Shown: piece by piece, positions 45,690 through 56,652 of the stretch
Numbering within the stretch: position 1 is the first letter of the stretch
Layout of the letters: each line of letters opens with the position of its first letter
Notes under the pieces: generated by a model
Told to the model about the DNA's origin: nothing
Databases searched by the model: none
Seen by the model: the letters and a program-made list of their open reading frames with translations, nothing else
Source: Reticulitermes speratus
Lineage: Eukaryota; Arthropoda; Insecta; Blattodea; Rhinotermitidae
Direction: 5' to 3'
DNA length: 64,000 nucleotides
Assembly: GCA_021186555.1 (NCBI GenBank)
Contig: JAJKFL010000039.1
Span: 24,077,733-24,141,732, forward strand
Made by a program: the position numbers and the translations under genes

Positions 45690-46565
45690 TCACTGGTGAA
45701 TACTGTCACCAGTGAATGTGATGTAAACACTAATTTTCAATACGCTGAATGTACACAAAAAATACAGTTTTTGGTATTTGTCCGACATACAGTTACTCAC
45801 GCTTTCATTCAGACTCTGTGTACAGCCACAAATGCACTTTACCAGGAGTGACGTATCAGCCATGTTTCTAAATGTCACTGGACTACTTAGATTACGGACG
45901 CAGGCAAGGAATGTGTGTGCACTTAAAATCTTAATTTCTTGCTCCGGCCTTTTGCTAGCAAACAAAGAGTCCATACCTTTAGGACAAAACTTGAGTCCTG
46001 GATCACCAATATGGATCTACCTAATCACAAACTGCCATGTCATTTGTGGCATTCTGTCCACTTTCAGCCATATTCCATTAGAAACTCCAGTAATGTACTT
46101 TCTGCAGTCAGGACTCGATAACTTGAACCTTGCGGAGTGAGGAAACGGGGAAAGAATACGGAAAAGAAAGCCGGGAATATGGGTCAGTACCCCTTTAAAT
46201 GTGCAGCAAGGGAAGAAAACACACCGATCCTAAATACACTGGTCGCTAGAACCGTTGAAAAGACATTTCTGTAGTGTGTAGAAGATGAATGTTATTACAC
46301 AAATAGTAGTCGCTGACCCATGCTGTCTCGCTTTGCAGAAATCCCAACCCACACTATCAGCATTCCTTAAATACCTTTCAAGTTTTAAGTTATCAGTCCT
46401 GGCCTGTACCTCATTTGCTACATTTGTTATCTCTGCTGCTTCTCTCATTGAGGTATCAGTTACCGTATGCAGACTGTCATTTAAAAGTTTGTCTGGATAT
46501 GAATTTGTATTGGTGGTGATGGTACATCCATTACAGCCAACAAGATTAGTCCTGTCTCTCTAGAT
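45690..46565 (-). pseudogene. Decayed Mutator-like (metazoan MULE) transposase
   Basis: Two blocks lie in the right order on the minus strand. The upstream block (46230-46565) reads DKLLNDSLHTVTDTSMREAA then VGWDFCKARQHGSATTICVI, resembling the VSVDGTWQKRGHSSLNGVV region with its first acidic residue. The downstream block (45690-46140) reads LKFCPKGMDSLFAS and LLVKCICGCTQSLNESVSNC, resembling CPKGxDSWC and L.KC.HG.TQN.NES.N. The spacing is far shorter than in intact family members, so the central part is deleted; stops and shifts are present. Identification is by motif order only. Confidence 0.45.
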
Positions 46566-46569
46566 TTAG

Positions 46570-47110
46570 TTTATAAACGTTTGTACAGCTGTCCCTCCTT
46601 TTCCAGTTCATCTAAAACCATATTATTACCAGCCTTTCATTTACTTCATACCCTGAATTTCCAGTCATCTAAAATATAATATCAGAATATACAAGGGACA
46701 CTACACAGCAAGTTTATGTTGGTCAATAGTCCCTTCTCTGACCTTGGAGTACCGAAGATTTTCACACAATTACAATCACGACAATACTGACACTTAACAT
46801 ATACCTGCTTGTTTATGACACTGGATAACATTCCAAAGTCTATAATCGTATTACCTGACTTTTGTTGGCAGTTTAAGTTGCAAAAGTGTTACCAAAATCT
46901 AGATACATTACTTTCCTCCCACGTACTTGTGTTTAATTTATTAATCTTGCGCTCAAACCATTTGTATTTTAGTTGTCACATACACAAGTACGAAACTATG
47001 CATTCTTTGCATCTTCTAAAAAAAAATCTTTCTTGCCTTTCCAATACGCTATGAGCTCTAATCTTTGACAAAACGGGATGACAGTAATTCAAAGCAACAC
47101 TATCCCACTT
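46570..47110 (-). pseudogene. Possible upstream coding debris
   Basis: The minus strand reads MTGNSGYEVNER then, in another frame, MVLDELEKEGQLYKRL. This may belong to the MULE relic or to another element. I cannot assign it. Confidence 0.2.
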
Positions 47111-47574
47111 AATACAGCTTTCCATTGGTCTTCAAATGTGTGTTATAAATCAAGACAAGCCTATGTACTAATATAAACAAGTCAAACCAAAGTGGGAGGT
47201 ACCATATATGACATTTCAATATATGCACAGAGAATCATTTACATTGCACAAATGCCTTTAAAAACGCAACAGGAACTATACATATATGTACGCATTCAGG
47301 GTCGAATTCTGAAAATTACAGACTGACACAAAAATTTTAAACATAATTTTCTGGCCATCTCTAATGGCAGGGTTCGCTTATTATTCTTTCTGGTTCGTAG
47401 CATAACCACCTGCTTACACTAGCTATTATATATCCTTCATATAAGGCTAAATATTAGCGGTAGCGCCCATTCTTTGGCCGGATTATTCTTAAAATAAACT
47501 GTACTGAAATAATGCAACTACTTATTTAGCATCAAAATATTATAGTTACGTACAAACCTCTTCCACCCATACCA

Positions 47575-47637
47575 TCTAACGCCGAGGTTCGGACTGAGTA
47601 GAGCTATTCCCCTTCTGTGCCTTCAGGAATGTTATAC
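47575..47637 (+). mobile_element. SINE family A, 3' fragment (host of a nested SINE)
   Basis: It reads gccgaggttcggactgagta then ccccttctgtgccttcagg, the plus-strand 3' end of SINE-A. A second SINE-A copy is inserted right after it in opposite orientation. Confidence 0.65.
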
Positions 47638-47654
47638 GGAGATATTTTCCTGTA

Positions 47655-47776
47655 AAGGTAAAGGTAAAGTTCACCCTAGAACAGGCCATGAAGGCCCAGA
47701 GGGAGAGTAGAAGTATAGCTCTACTCTTTCTTTAACCTCGGCGCTAGATTGGGGTGGGGTGTCAACGCCACGCCCC
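47655..47776 (-). mobile_element. SINE family A, 5'-truncated, with 17-bp duplication
   Basis: On the plus strand it starts with the complementary tail aaggtaaaggtaaag, then gccatgaaggcccagaggga and aacctcggcgctagattggg, ending at cgccacgcccc. Direct repeats ggagatattttcctgta (47638-47654) and ggagatatttacctgta (47777-47793) agree at 16 of 17 positions. Confidence 0.85.
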
Positions 47777-48029
47777 GGAGATATTTACCTGTAGAAGGAG
47801 ATACTCCTGCAGACGACAATTATAAGCTTGAGCATTAAATTATTGCCAAGTAACGAAACAGCAGTACGCATAGATCGTTTTTCGCACTGTAGAACCGTTT
47901 ATGTTCGTGTACAAATGAGACCAGATCGGAAAAACGCTGATCAAAAAGGACTTCAAGTATTGGCTGTAGTTTTCAGTTGAAATGCAATGTGTTGTGTGTA
48001 CAGAGACCGTCAGTATTTTTTAAGCACAC

Positions 48030-48600
48030 TACAATACAAAGAAGAAAGGCTAGCTGGATTGGTCACATCTTGCGTAGAAACTGCCTTCTAAAACACGTGA
48101 TTGAAGGAAAGTTAGAAGGAAGGATAGAAATGGCCGTGCCATGGCTCAGGCGGTTAGTCGCCGGCCTCTCACCGCGGAGGCCCGGGTTCGATCCCGGGTC
48201 AGTCCATGCGAGATTTGTGGTGGACAAAGTGGCACTGGGACAGGTTTTTCTCCGAGTTTTCGGGTTTCCCTTGTCAATTTCATTCCACTGGCGGCGCTCC
48301 ATTAATTGTAAAACTTGGTAAAAAAAACGGCTCATCTTCATCAGAGGTTGCACAAGAAGCCTTAAGGCTGCGGTGCGTCCGTAGCATCTGCTGCGGGGCC
48401 CTTCACTACGCAAAAAAAAAAAGATAGAAATGACGGGAAGACGAGGCAGAAGACGTAAGCAGCTACTGGATTACCTTAAGAAAAAGAGAAGATACTGGAA
48501 ATTGAAAGAGGAAGCAGTAGATCGCACCCTGTGGAGAACTCGCTTTGGAAGAGGCTACGGACCTGTCATAAGACAAGACTACAGAATGAATGAACTACAT
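48030..48600 (+). mobile_element. LINE family 2, 3' fragment split by a SINE
   Basis: Before the SINE it encodes RRKASWIGHILRRNCLLKHV then EGKLEGR; after it, RRGRRRKQLLDYLKKKRRYW and LWRTRFGRGYGPV, ending in gaatgaatgaa. It matches the C-terminus and 3' end of the full-length copy at 52.4-55.8 kb. Confidence 0.85.
48133..48422 (+). mobile_element. SINE family E inside LINE-2, 10-bp duplication
   Basis: The tRNA-like head has an A-box-like tggctcaggcggttagtcg and a B-box-like cgggttcgatcccgggtc. The body is followed by an A-rich end (about 48411-48422). Duplications gatagaaatg lie at 48123-48132 and 48423-48432 (10 of 10), and removing the SINE restores the LINE sequence. Confidence 0.9.
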
Positions 48601-48610
48601 CAGAAACAGC

Positions 48611-49590
48611 TCAAAGAGAGAAGGTACAGAATAAACACATTGGCGCAAGAAACCGTTTTTAATTACCGCCTATAAGAAGAGATGCAGCCAGACATCTCAC
48701 ATAATTTAACTGAAGCCGGGACATGCTCATACGCTACCTGTTCTTGGATGGTACATTTCACTACTACAAACCGCTGATGCCGTCGCCGCCACCACCGTCA
48801 CCACTACTATTACTACTACTACTACTACTACAATAATAATAAATTATTATTATTGTTATTGTACTTTTTTGGGTTTGGGTTTCGTCGGCATTTTTCGTAT
48901 GTCTTGAAGCCCCGGCCTTGTGTGGGTATATAATTTGGAAAGGCTGGGTAATTGAGTCATGTCAGAACCCTGATTATGCAGAGGAGTCGGTCTCTATAAC
49001 GTTGGTTTACTTGAACAACTTGACGCGGCTGTCAACCCCAGAATATTTCACTGAATTTAGCATTTTCAAAGCTTGCAAACACGGTGATTTGTGTGACACC
49101 ATCTCTTTTAAATGACATGCTGGCACTAAGGTTCGCGCAGCTTCCACAAGACCGGGTCGAAAATAGTTAAGTTCACGGTGTACTATTTTATGTGCAGTAA
49201 TATAGCAGCGCTTGGTGAAAGCCAGCATAAGGACGTTCAATGACCTGGTAGCTGTCTCTCTCTCTCTTCTCTGTGCATATATTCGTACGCCTGTCTGCTA
49301 CACGATCAGTTCCTCTCATGTAACATGTTGAAAACACTGTGTGTAGTTTTAAGTCATGATAAAGAAGTATTGGTCTGTTTTGGAAATAAAAGTATCCAAT
49401 GTGTTTAAAACACTGCACACAGTAGCCACTTACATGCGAGGACGGTGAAGATACAACGAAGACGCTATACGCCAATGGGTTATCGGAGTCCTCAACCGGG
49501 AAGCAAAAACTTTCTACAATTTCAACAAATATAAACTGCTTATAGGTCAACTTCTGGAAGTGGAGGAGATGGCTTTCAGACGTGAAGGGC
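48611..49590. other. Intergenic stretch with trinucleotide runs
   Basis: Mixed ACT/AAT triplet runs lie near 48800-48860. Nothing else was recognised. Confidence 0.5.
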
Positions 49591-49643
49591 ATATCCTGAA
49601 TAAGCAGTCGCGGACAGCCGACAAAGGGTGGTTCTCCAGCCGT

Positions 49644-49663
49644 GGGGGGGGGGGGGGGGGGGG
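49644..49663. repeat. Poly(G) run
   Basis: Twenty consecutive G inside a LINE-1 5' UTR remnant, where copy 1 has ttgggggttggg. Confidence 0.95.
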
Positions 49664-49975
49664 TGGGTGGCGAAGACTTAACACTCCCTCACCGTAAGAA
49701 TCTACTATGCTACGAAATGTTACACACACACGCACGCACATACACACGGAATGCTTCGTTGTACTCTTTAACACATAAATGTTAGGTTATAACAGTGATC
49801 CAGTCAAGAACGATATGGGCAGGGAATATAGCACGCATTGCAGAGATAATAAATATCAAACTGTTGTTGGAAAACCTGAAGGTAGTAGTCCTACATTACA
49901 CTGCGGGAATTCTAACATGAATGGAAATACGGTGTGAGGATGTTGATTGGATTCATATGGCTCAGGACACGGCAC

Positions 49976-50264
49976 GTGGAACAGGATAGCGAAGTCGGTA
50001 TAGCGACTCGCTACGGGCTGGACGGTCCGGGGATCGAATCCCGCAGGCGCGAATTTTCCGCACCCGTCCAGAACGGCCCTGGGACCCATCCAGCCTCCTA
50101 TACAATGGGTACCGGGCATTCCTGGGGGTAAAGCAGCCGAGGCGTGGCTTTAACCACCTACCCTATCTAGCGCTAAGGTTAAAGAAAGAGTAGAGCTACA
50201 TGTCTACTCCTCCTCTGTGCCTTCAGGGGAGGTTATAGGGTGAAATTTACTTTACATTACTTTA
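49976..50264 (+). mobile_element. SINE family A, full length, 13-bp duplication
   Basis: The tRNA-like head has tagcgaagtcggtatagcg and a B-box-like ggggatcgaatcccgc. The body includes ccagcctcctatacaatggg and tgccttcaggggaggttat, with a ttactttacattactttac end. The duplication caggacacggcac lies at 49963-49975 and 50265-50277 (13 of 13). It interrupts a LINE-1 copy and is the reference copy for family A in this window. Confidence 0.92.
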
Positions 50265-50364
50265 CAGGACACGGCACTGCACATACGAGTTCCGTAATAC
50301 GCATGAAATATATCGGTCAGCTACATGCCTATTCTTCCCAAGGACTCTGCTCCATGGAGTCAAA

Positions 50365-52043
50365 GTCCACTTCCGCCCTCCAAAATTGAAAGACAGAAAG
50401 AGAAAAAATCTCAGCACCACAACGTGAAAGCAAACATGGAACACTTAAACCTCAGCACCAGAGTCAGCAGCTACAACGTAGGCCGCTTTTATACCCCGCC
50501 CCTCCTCTCCAAACAATTCTCGTTCCAGCACTCACTGGGTATGAGGACTGTTATCTCCAGAGCAGTTCTGGACAAGGGAATGAGAAAAAAATTACAGTTC
50601 CTACACCGCGAAAAGAAACGCCGGCCTTCAAGTTCTTAACCCATCACATTAAATCTATGACTCACGGAATAATTACATACAAACCTTAAAATGTATCTAT
50701 ACATATGCGACAAGATTAATGGCTGACGAATACAATACTGTCAGATCTATACCATTTCGTAAGCGTACAGAATGAAATTAAAGCATTTTATTTCTCCACT
50801 AAAGTCTCAGCTCTTTCCTAAAAGAGTGTATGCATGTTCAGTCCAGATGTGACAAATGCAAGCTTATCAAAATTTCGAAATCTATAATTTGCGTACACAG
50901 ATTGCGCAGTATCTCACTGCAGAGTTACTTGCACAGGCTCATTTCTCCGATTTCTTAAATCTTCCACAGCTTCACTGTTGGCAGCATTCAACTTTCCCAG
51001 TTATCAGACCGTGTTTTTTTAATTTCTCCGACATTCTTAATCATCCCGTAGTGATATGCAATGTCCTCGCTCTTCGTTTGCAGCACGTCACTAAGGACGT
51101 CCATATCACAAAACGTGTCAAAAAAAGTTCCAGAAACAGCATAATCTAAAACTGCTTTGAAACGAAGCAGGCACTGCCTGTAGAACTGTTTCCGTGTCCC
51201 AATATCCTTAAGTTTCAATGCCGTCATAAAAATTACGAACTTTAAATCAAGGTTATACTACTCGACTGTATTACGATGGCAGAAAGCAAGGGTCCACAAA
51301 TTTTCGAAAAATCTAGGAGCCACCTCCATATTCTCGACGGGTGTCATTAAGTCTCATACTGAGAACCCACAATACTGAAATGACGTGTGAACCTCGTCTT
51401 CTCAGCGCAAACGAACCCATACAAAAAAACCTATACGAAAAATTTTCGGGAAACTCGTCCGAAGGAGCGTGTAAGAAAATAACTAACGACAAGCACGTTA
51501 ATTCAGTTTGCTTAATGAAAATGTATGAAAACATTTATCCCTATTTAACTAGTGTTCAACCTACGTGGGGCGTTTAATTACTCTCCCTGCACAAATACGA
51601 CGGTTAAACCAATGAGGACTTCCTCCTCTGCCCTTAATATTCAGGAACTGAATATGAATGCACAGTGAGAAATGATAAATGGTTCAAAGGGATGCAGGCG
51701 ACGTTCTCTGCATGCTTAGGTGTCCCTGTAAAAGCCTGTCAGTGAGTGGTGACGAACAGCATCCAGAATTACGTGCACGCTTTGTTTGCAGGACTTACCT
51801 TCGGATAACTCTGTACGTGTATAGCTACCTTTAAACCGCATATTCTGCCAAGAACCAGGCACGCGCAATGCTTCACTATCACGGAACAGAGAGCTACAAC
51901 AGCAAGGAGCTGCAATGTTGTTCGTTCACGCAAAACTTGCCCACGTACTGGACAGTTCGACAACGAAAGTACGTAGGTGTTTTACTCCTGTCGCTATGAC
52001 GCCAATGAGAGTTAAAAGAGGAACAATTCCAGCAAGATTAAAT
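50365..52043. other. Unassigned intergenic stretch
   Basis: Open frames up to about 104 codons have no recognisable motifs. Nothing else was seen. Confidence 0.5.
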
Positions 52044-52065
52044 TACAGTCGAACTCGGGTTATAA

Positions 52066-52377
52066 TGGGGGCACGCGGTGGTGCAGTTGGTTGAGGCACT
52101 GCATTACAAGCCGGAAGGTCGCGGGTTCGATTCCCGATGGTGTCACTGAAATGTTTCATTGACATAACACTTTCGGCCGCACTATGGGCCTGGGGTCGAC
52201 TCAGCCTCTAACAGAAATGAGTACCAGGAATATTTCCTGGAGGTTAAAGGCGGCCGGTGCGTAGGGCTGACAACCTTACCAACTTCATGTGCCGATTGTC
52301 TAGAAATCTGGGAACCTCAACCTCCTGGAACCCTAAGGGCCTATCCTGGCCTGTAATGGGATTGCTTTTACCTTTTT
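52066..52377 (+). mobile_element. SINE family C inside the MITE end
   Basis: The tRNA-like head has ggtggtgcagttggttgagg and a B-box-like cgggttcgattcccgatg. The body includes ggggtcgactcagcctctaa and aatatttcctggaggttaa and ends ttttacctttt. Duplications actcgggttataa (52053-52065) and actcggttataa (52378-52389) differ by one G. Confidence 0.85.
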
Positions 52378-52432
52378 ACTCGGTTATAACGTCATGAAAC
52401 GGACTGAATATTTTGTGACGTTATAAACGAGT

Positions 52433-55400
52433 TTTATTGGTATCTCCACCTTGCCGTGGTAGAGGGGCTTGTGAGTTCCAGTGACCCTAAGAGTTAAGCC
52501 GGCGGTATCATTGCTACCAGTAGTGTCTCCCAAGACGGACAGATCAAGAGGGTAGGAACCAGACGAAGAGAGATGCCTAGGAGATAGGAAATCCAATAAA
52601 AACTCCCCTGATGCCGGAAGCAGCGACATCAGTAGCGAATTGAAGCACAGAGCAAATGATGCTCGAGATGGTTCATGATCGTGTAGCAACAGGCGTGACC
52701 AGAGTGGTCCGAACGGTTGCTGTACTGCGATGTGGAAAGCAAATGGAAATACTACCACATTATTACGTTTCCTGGATAGTCTCTTCCAGAAACAGAGACA
52801 AATGCGAGATGCTTCCTCTGGAGACAAAACAATCCGGAGGTAAACTACACCCCCATTCGGATCTCCGGGGGAGAGAGTTTCTACAGAGACACCACGCGGT
52901 AGGGGTTACAGCGAGGAATACAGACAAAAGCAGTAGACGCAGAAGGAACATCACAGCTTCAAGATAGGCACTTGGAAAATAAGGACCTTAAATCAAGGAG
53001 GAAAACTCGAAAATTTGAAGAAGGAGATGCAGAAGAACGCAGTGTCTGTGCTAGGTGTTAGTGAAATACGGTGGGTCAAGGTGAAATAAGAAGTGGTGAT
53101 TATACAGTGTATTATTCCGGGGGTGGCAGGGCGGAAAGAGGCGTAGCAATAGTAGTGCATAAAAGCATAGTAAAATGTGTTGTTAAGAAGAGTGTGTATA
53201 GTGACAGAATCATTGCTGTTACGTTGAAGGCAGAACCGGTATTTTGATAGTGCAAGTGTACATGTCAACATCGGACTATGAAGATGACGAAGTGGAGGAG
53301 CTGTATGATATAACTGAAGAAATTCTTGAAGAGGATGGAAAGGGCGAGACAAATACGATTATAATTGGACTGGAACAGTGTGGTTGGAGATAAAGCATAT
53401 CACAACACTGCTGGACCATGTGGACTGGGAAGGATGAATCAGAGAGGTCAAATGCTTATGGACTTCTGTGAAAGAAATGGACTTGTTATAACAAATACGT
53501 GGTTCAAAAAACGCAAAAGAAGATTGTACACCTGGAAATCACTAGGGGATAGGAGTCGATATCAATTGGACTATGTACTAGTGAAACAGCGATTCAGGAA
53601 CAGTGTGGAGTATGTGCAGACACTGCCTAGAGCAGATATTGACTCTAACCACAATTTACTTGTTGCAACGATCTGCACCAGATTGAAGAATATTATAAGG
53701 TTCCACAAGCGAAAACCAGGATGGGATTTGGACAAGCTATATGCTCAACGACAGGAAGTACACGATAGTCTAGAAGAAAAACTTAGTCCAATCAAATGTG
53801 AAAGTGGGAATGTGGAAGTGCAGTGGAACAATATCAAGAAATGTGTGTTACATACTATGAGCGATTTGGTTGGAAAAGTCGAGGGGAGAGCAAGAAAGCC
53901 ATGGATTACACAGGAGATGATCAGTAAAATGGATGAAAGAAGGAAATGGAAGAATGTCAACAATGAAGAAGGAAGGAAGAACTACAGAAGACTGAGGAAA
54001 AATTGAAAAGGGCCACGGGCAACGCCAAGAAGGAATATTTGGAGAGCATATGCGACGAGATCATAGAATTTCAAAGAACAGGACGTTATGATCTAATGTA
54101 CATGAAGACAAAGGAACTAGGTTGGAACGAAAACCATGGGATTCAAAACATTGGCATCGAAGACTCTCAAGGGAATATAATAATAGATTAGAGACTAACA
54201 GTACTGCAAATTTGGGAGAATTATATCACACAGCCCTACTATCAAGCTAATCGACCAGAACACATAGAAGTCGAACCTGAAGCTGAAGTAGATGAAGACG
54301 AGAAAGGCCCTTATAATTTGCAAAGTGAAGTGGAAAAAGCTATCAAGGAAATGAGGGATAAGAAGGCTACAGGAGATGACGATGTACCTGGGGATGTACT
54401 CAAATTGTTGGGAGAAGATGGTCTCAGACTAATGACACAGCTGATCAACAGCATATATTTAACCGGAGAGTGGCCCACAGATTTCATGGAAGTTACAATG
54501 ATTGCCTTAAAGAAGAAGCCCAAAGCTACAAAATGCAGCGACCATCGCACAATCAGCATCATCGCACATGCAGCAAAGATAGTAGCGAGGATACTTAGAA
54601 GAAGGATTGAAAGGAAGACTGAGGATGCACTTGGAGAAGATCAGTTTGGATTTAGAAGAGGAAAAGGAACTAGGGATTGAATTGGGATGCTAAGAATAAT
54701 ATCAGAACGAAACTTGGTCATAGACGAGGAATTGTATGCTTGCTTCATAGACTGGCAGACGGCATTTGACCGTGTCAACTGGAACAAATTAATGCAGATC
54801 CTAAAGGGAATTGGGATAGACTGGCGCGAAAGAAGATTGATCAGTAAAGTGTACATAGAACAGAGTGTCAAAATACGACTGGACCAAGGGGAGACGAGGA
54901 ATGTGAAGATTGGAAGAGGAGTTAGACAAGGTTGCTGTTTGTCGCCGATTCTGTACAAATTATTCAGCGAGTAACTTACCAAGGAAGCTCTTGAAGGGTT
55001 TGGAGACTTCAAAATAGGAGGACAAGTAATTCGCACTGTGAAATATGCAGATGACCTTGTGCTACTGGCTAGGGAAGAAAAGGTGCTACAGGGCATGGTT
55101 GATAGACTGAAATTTAAATACGCTATGGAATGGAAATGAATGTGGAAAAAACTGAGGTAATGAGAATCTGAAGGCAAACATCCCCAATAACAATAATAAT
55201 AGATCAAAAGCAATTGGAGTATGTGGAATATTTCAATTATTTGGGTAGCATGATAACAAATGCTACAAGGTGTACGAGTGAAATTAAATCCAGAATTGCC
55301 ATGGCAAAAGCAGCATTCAACAAGAAGATCTTTTCACCAGCAATTTGGACTTAAATTTAAGAAAGAAACTAGTGATGTGCTACATTTGGAGAATAGCCTT

Positions 55401-55823
55401 TTATGGTGCTGAAACGTGGACACTTCGGAAAGTAGATCAGAAGTATCTGGAAAGTTTTGAAATGTGGCGCTGGAGAAGAATGGAGAAGATCTGTTGGACC
55501 GATCGTGTGAGAAATGAAGAAGTACTACACAGAGTCAAGGAGGAGAGGAATATCCGTACAATACAAAGAAGAAAGACTAACTGGATTGGTCACATCTTGC
55601 GTAGAAACTGCCTTCTATAACACGTGATTGAAGGAAAGTTAGAAGGAAGGGCAGAAATGACGGGAAGACGAGGGAGAAGATGTAAGCAGCTATTGGATGA
55701 CTTTAAGGAAAAGAGAAGATACTGTAAATTGAAAGAGGAAGCATTAGCTCGCACACTGTGGAGAACTCGCTTTGGAAGAGGCTATGGATCTGTCGTAAGA
55801 CAGACCACTGAATGAATGAATGA
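52433..55823 (+). mobile_element. LINE family 2, nearly full length, 10-bp duplication
   Basis: It is bracketed by ataaacgagt at 52423-52432 and 55824-55833 (10 of 10). The 5' UTR begins ggtatctccaccttgccgtg. The APE-type endonuclease is readable in pieces: IRTLNQGGKLENL, VLGVSEIRW, DWNSVVGD, YQLDYVLVKQRF. The reverse transcriptase has KKPKATKCSDHRTISI, DQFGFRRGKGTRD, motif A CFIDWQTAFDRVNW (about 54741), motif B GRGVRQGCCLSPIL and motif C KYADDLVLL (about 55040). The C-terminus reads FYGAETWTL then WIGHILRRNCLL, and the end is a short (TGAA)n. Frameshifts near 53082, 53245 and 53370 and stops near 54004, 54188 and 54676 show that this copy is dead. RTE/CR1-type by architecture; the clade is not settled. 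Confidence 0.9.
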
Positions 55824-56104
55824 ATAAACGAGTGTCGTTGTAACCGAGGAGCATAATGTTATGGCTAACAGTGATAAATTAGTACCACATAATATGTGAC
55901 TCTATAGGCGAGGTGTCGTATAAACCGATGTCATTATAACCGGGTTCCACTGTACTCACAATATTGCGTCTTCAAACGAAAGATTTTCACAGCGTAACAT
56001 CCCACAGAACTTGAATGTTCACCAACACCGCTGTGAGAACCTCAAATCTCGCTAGACTAACTGCCTCTGAGCCCAACATTCCGGCAATGTCTTGACTTCT
56101 CTAC

Positions 56105-56639
56105 TAACTAACTAAACTAACTCCATGGAGCAGAGTCCTTCTTGAGAAGCTAACAGGTCGTCAGCTAGTCAAGAAATTCCCCGCATTTTATGGAACCCGA
56201 AGGTTCATCACCGCACTCACAAGAGCCCGCCACCTGTCCCTATCCTGAGCCATATCAATCCAGTCCATGCCCCCCCATCCCACTTCTTGAAGATCCATTT
56301 TAATATTATCCTCCCATCTACGCCTGGGTCTTCCAAGTGGTCTCCTTCCCTCAGGTCTCCCCACCAAAACCCTGTATGCACCTCTCCCCTCACTCATACG
56401 TGCTGCATGCCCCGCCCACCTCATTCTTCTCGATTTGATCACCCGAACAATATGTGGTGATGAGTACAGATCATTAAGTTCCTCGTTATGCAGTCTTCTC
56501 CACTCCCCTGTTACCTCGTCTCTCTTAGGCCCAAATATCATCCTCAGCACCCTATTCTCGAACACCCTCAGCCTATGTTCCTCCCTCAGTGTGAGAGACC
56601 AAGTCTCACACCCATACAAAACAACAGGCTAAATTATAG
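56105..56639 (-). mobile_element. LINE family 1, 5'-truncated, 13-bp duplication
   Basis: The minus strand encodes [44 protein letters not shown] and ends MNLRVP, then the 3' UTR and a (TTAG)n tail at 56105-56122. Duplications ttgacttctctac lie at 56092-56104 and 56640-56652 (13 of 13). Its C-terminal frame is open, so this is a young, strongly 5'-truncated insertion. Confidence 0.92.
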
Positions 56640-56652
56640 TTGACTTCTCTAC

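Larger units (their letters stand above)
49594..50360 (+). mobile_element. LINE family 1, internally deleted copy carrying a SINE
   Basis: The 5' UTR segment reads tgaataagcagtcgcggaca then gccgacaaagggtgg. A 20-base poly(G) follows (49644-49663), then an accgtaag block and a CA-rich run. The sequence jumps to a diverged C-terminal segment (about 49800-49962). After the inserted SINE the 3' UTR resumes and ends ggactctgctccatggagt at 50360. Most of the endonuclease and reverse transcriptase are missing. Confidence 0.7.
52046..55952. mobile_element. pogo/Tigger-like MITE enlarged by a SINE and a LINE
   Basis: The left end cagtcgaactcgg continues after the SINE as ttataacgtcat; the right end is the complement of cagtggaacccggttataat. 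The inverted ends agree over about 27 bp with a few mismatches, and TA flanks both sides (52044-52045, 55953-55954). Without the two inserts it would be about 200 bp, a typical non-autonomous size. The SINE lies in the left end, and the LINE at an internal ataaacgagt site. Confidence 0.75.

Noticed and set aside
45778-46140. 120-codon plus-strand open frame
   Set aside because: It overlaps the minus-strand MULE-like block, which makes more sense as protein; the plus frame is its shadow.
48133-48210. tRNA gene with good A and B boxes
   Set aside because: It is the head of a SINE flanked by a 10-bp duplication inside a LINE, and no clean cloverleaf can be drawn. The same holds for the heads at 6.2, 42.6, 50.0, 52.1 and 61.3 kb.
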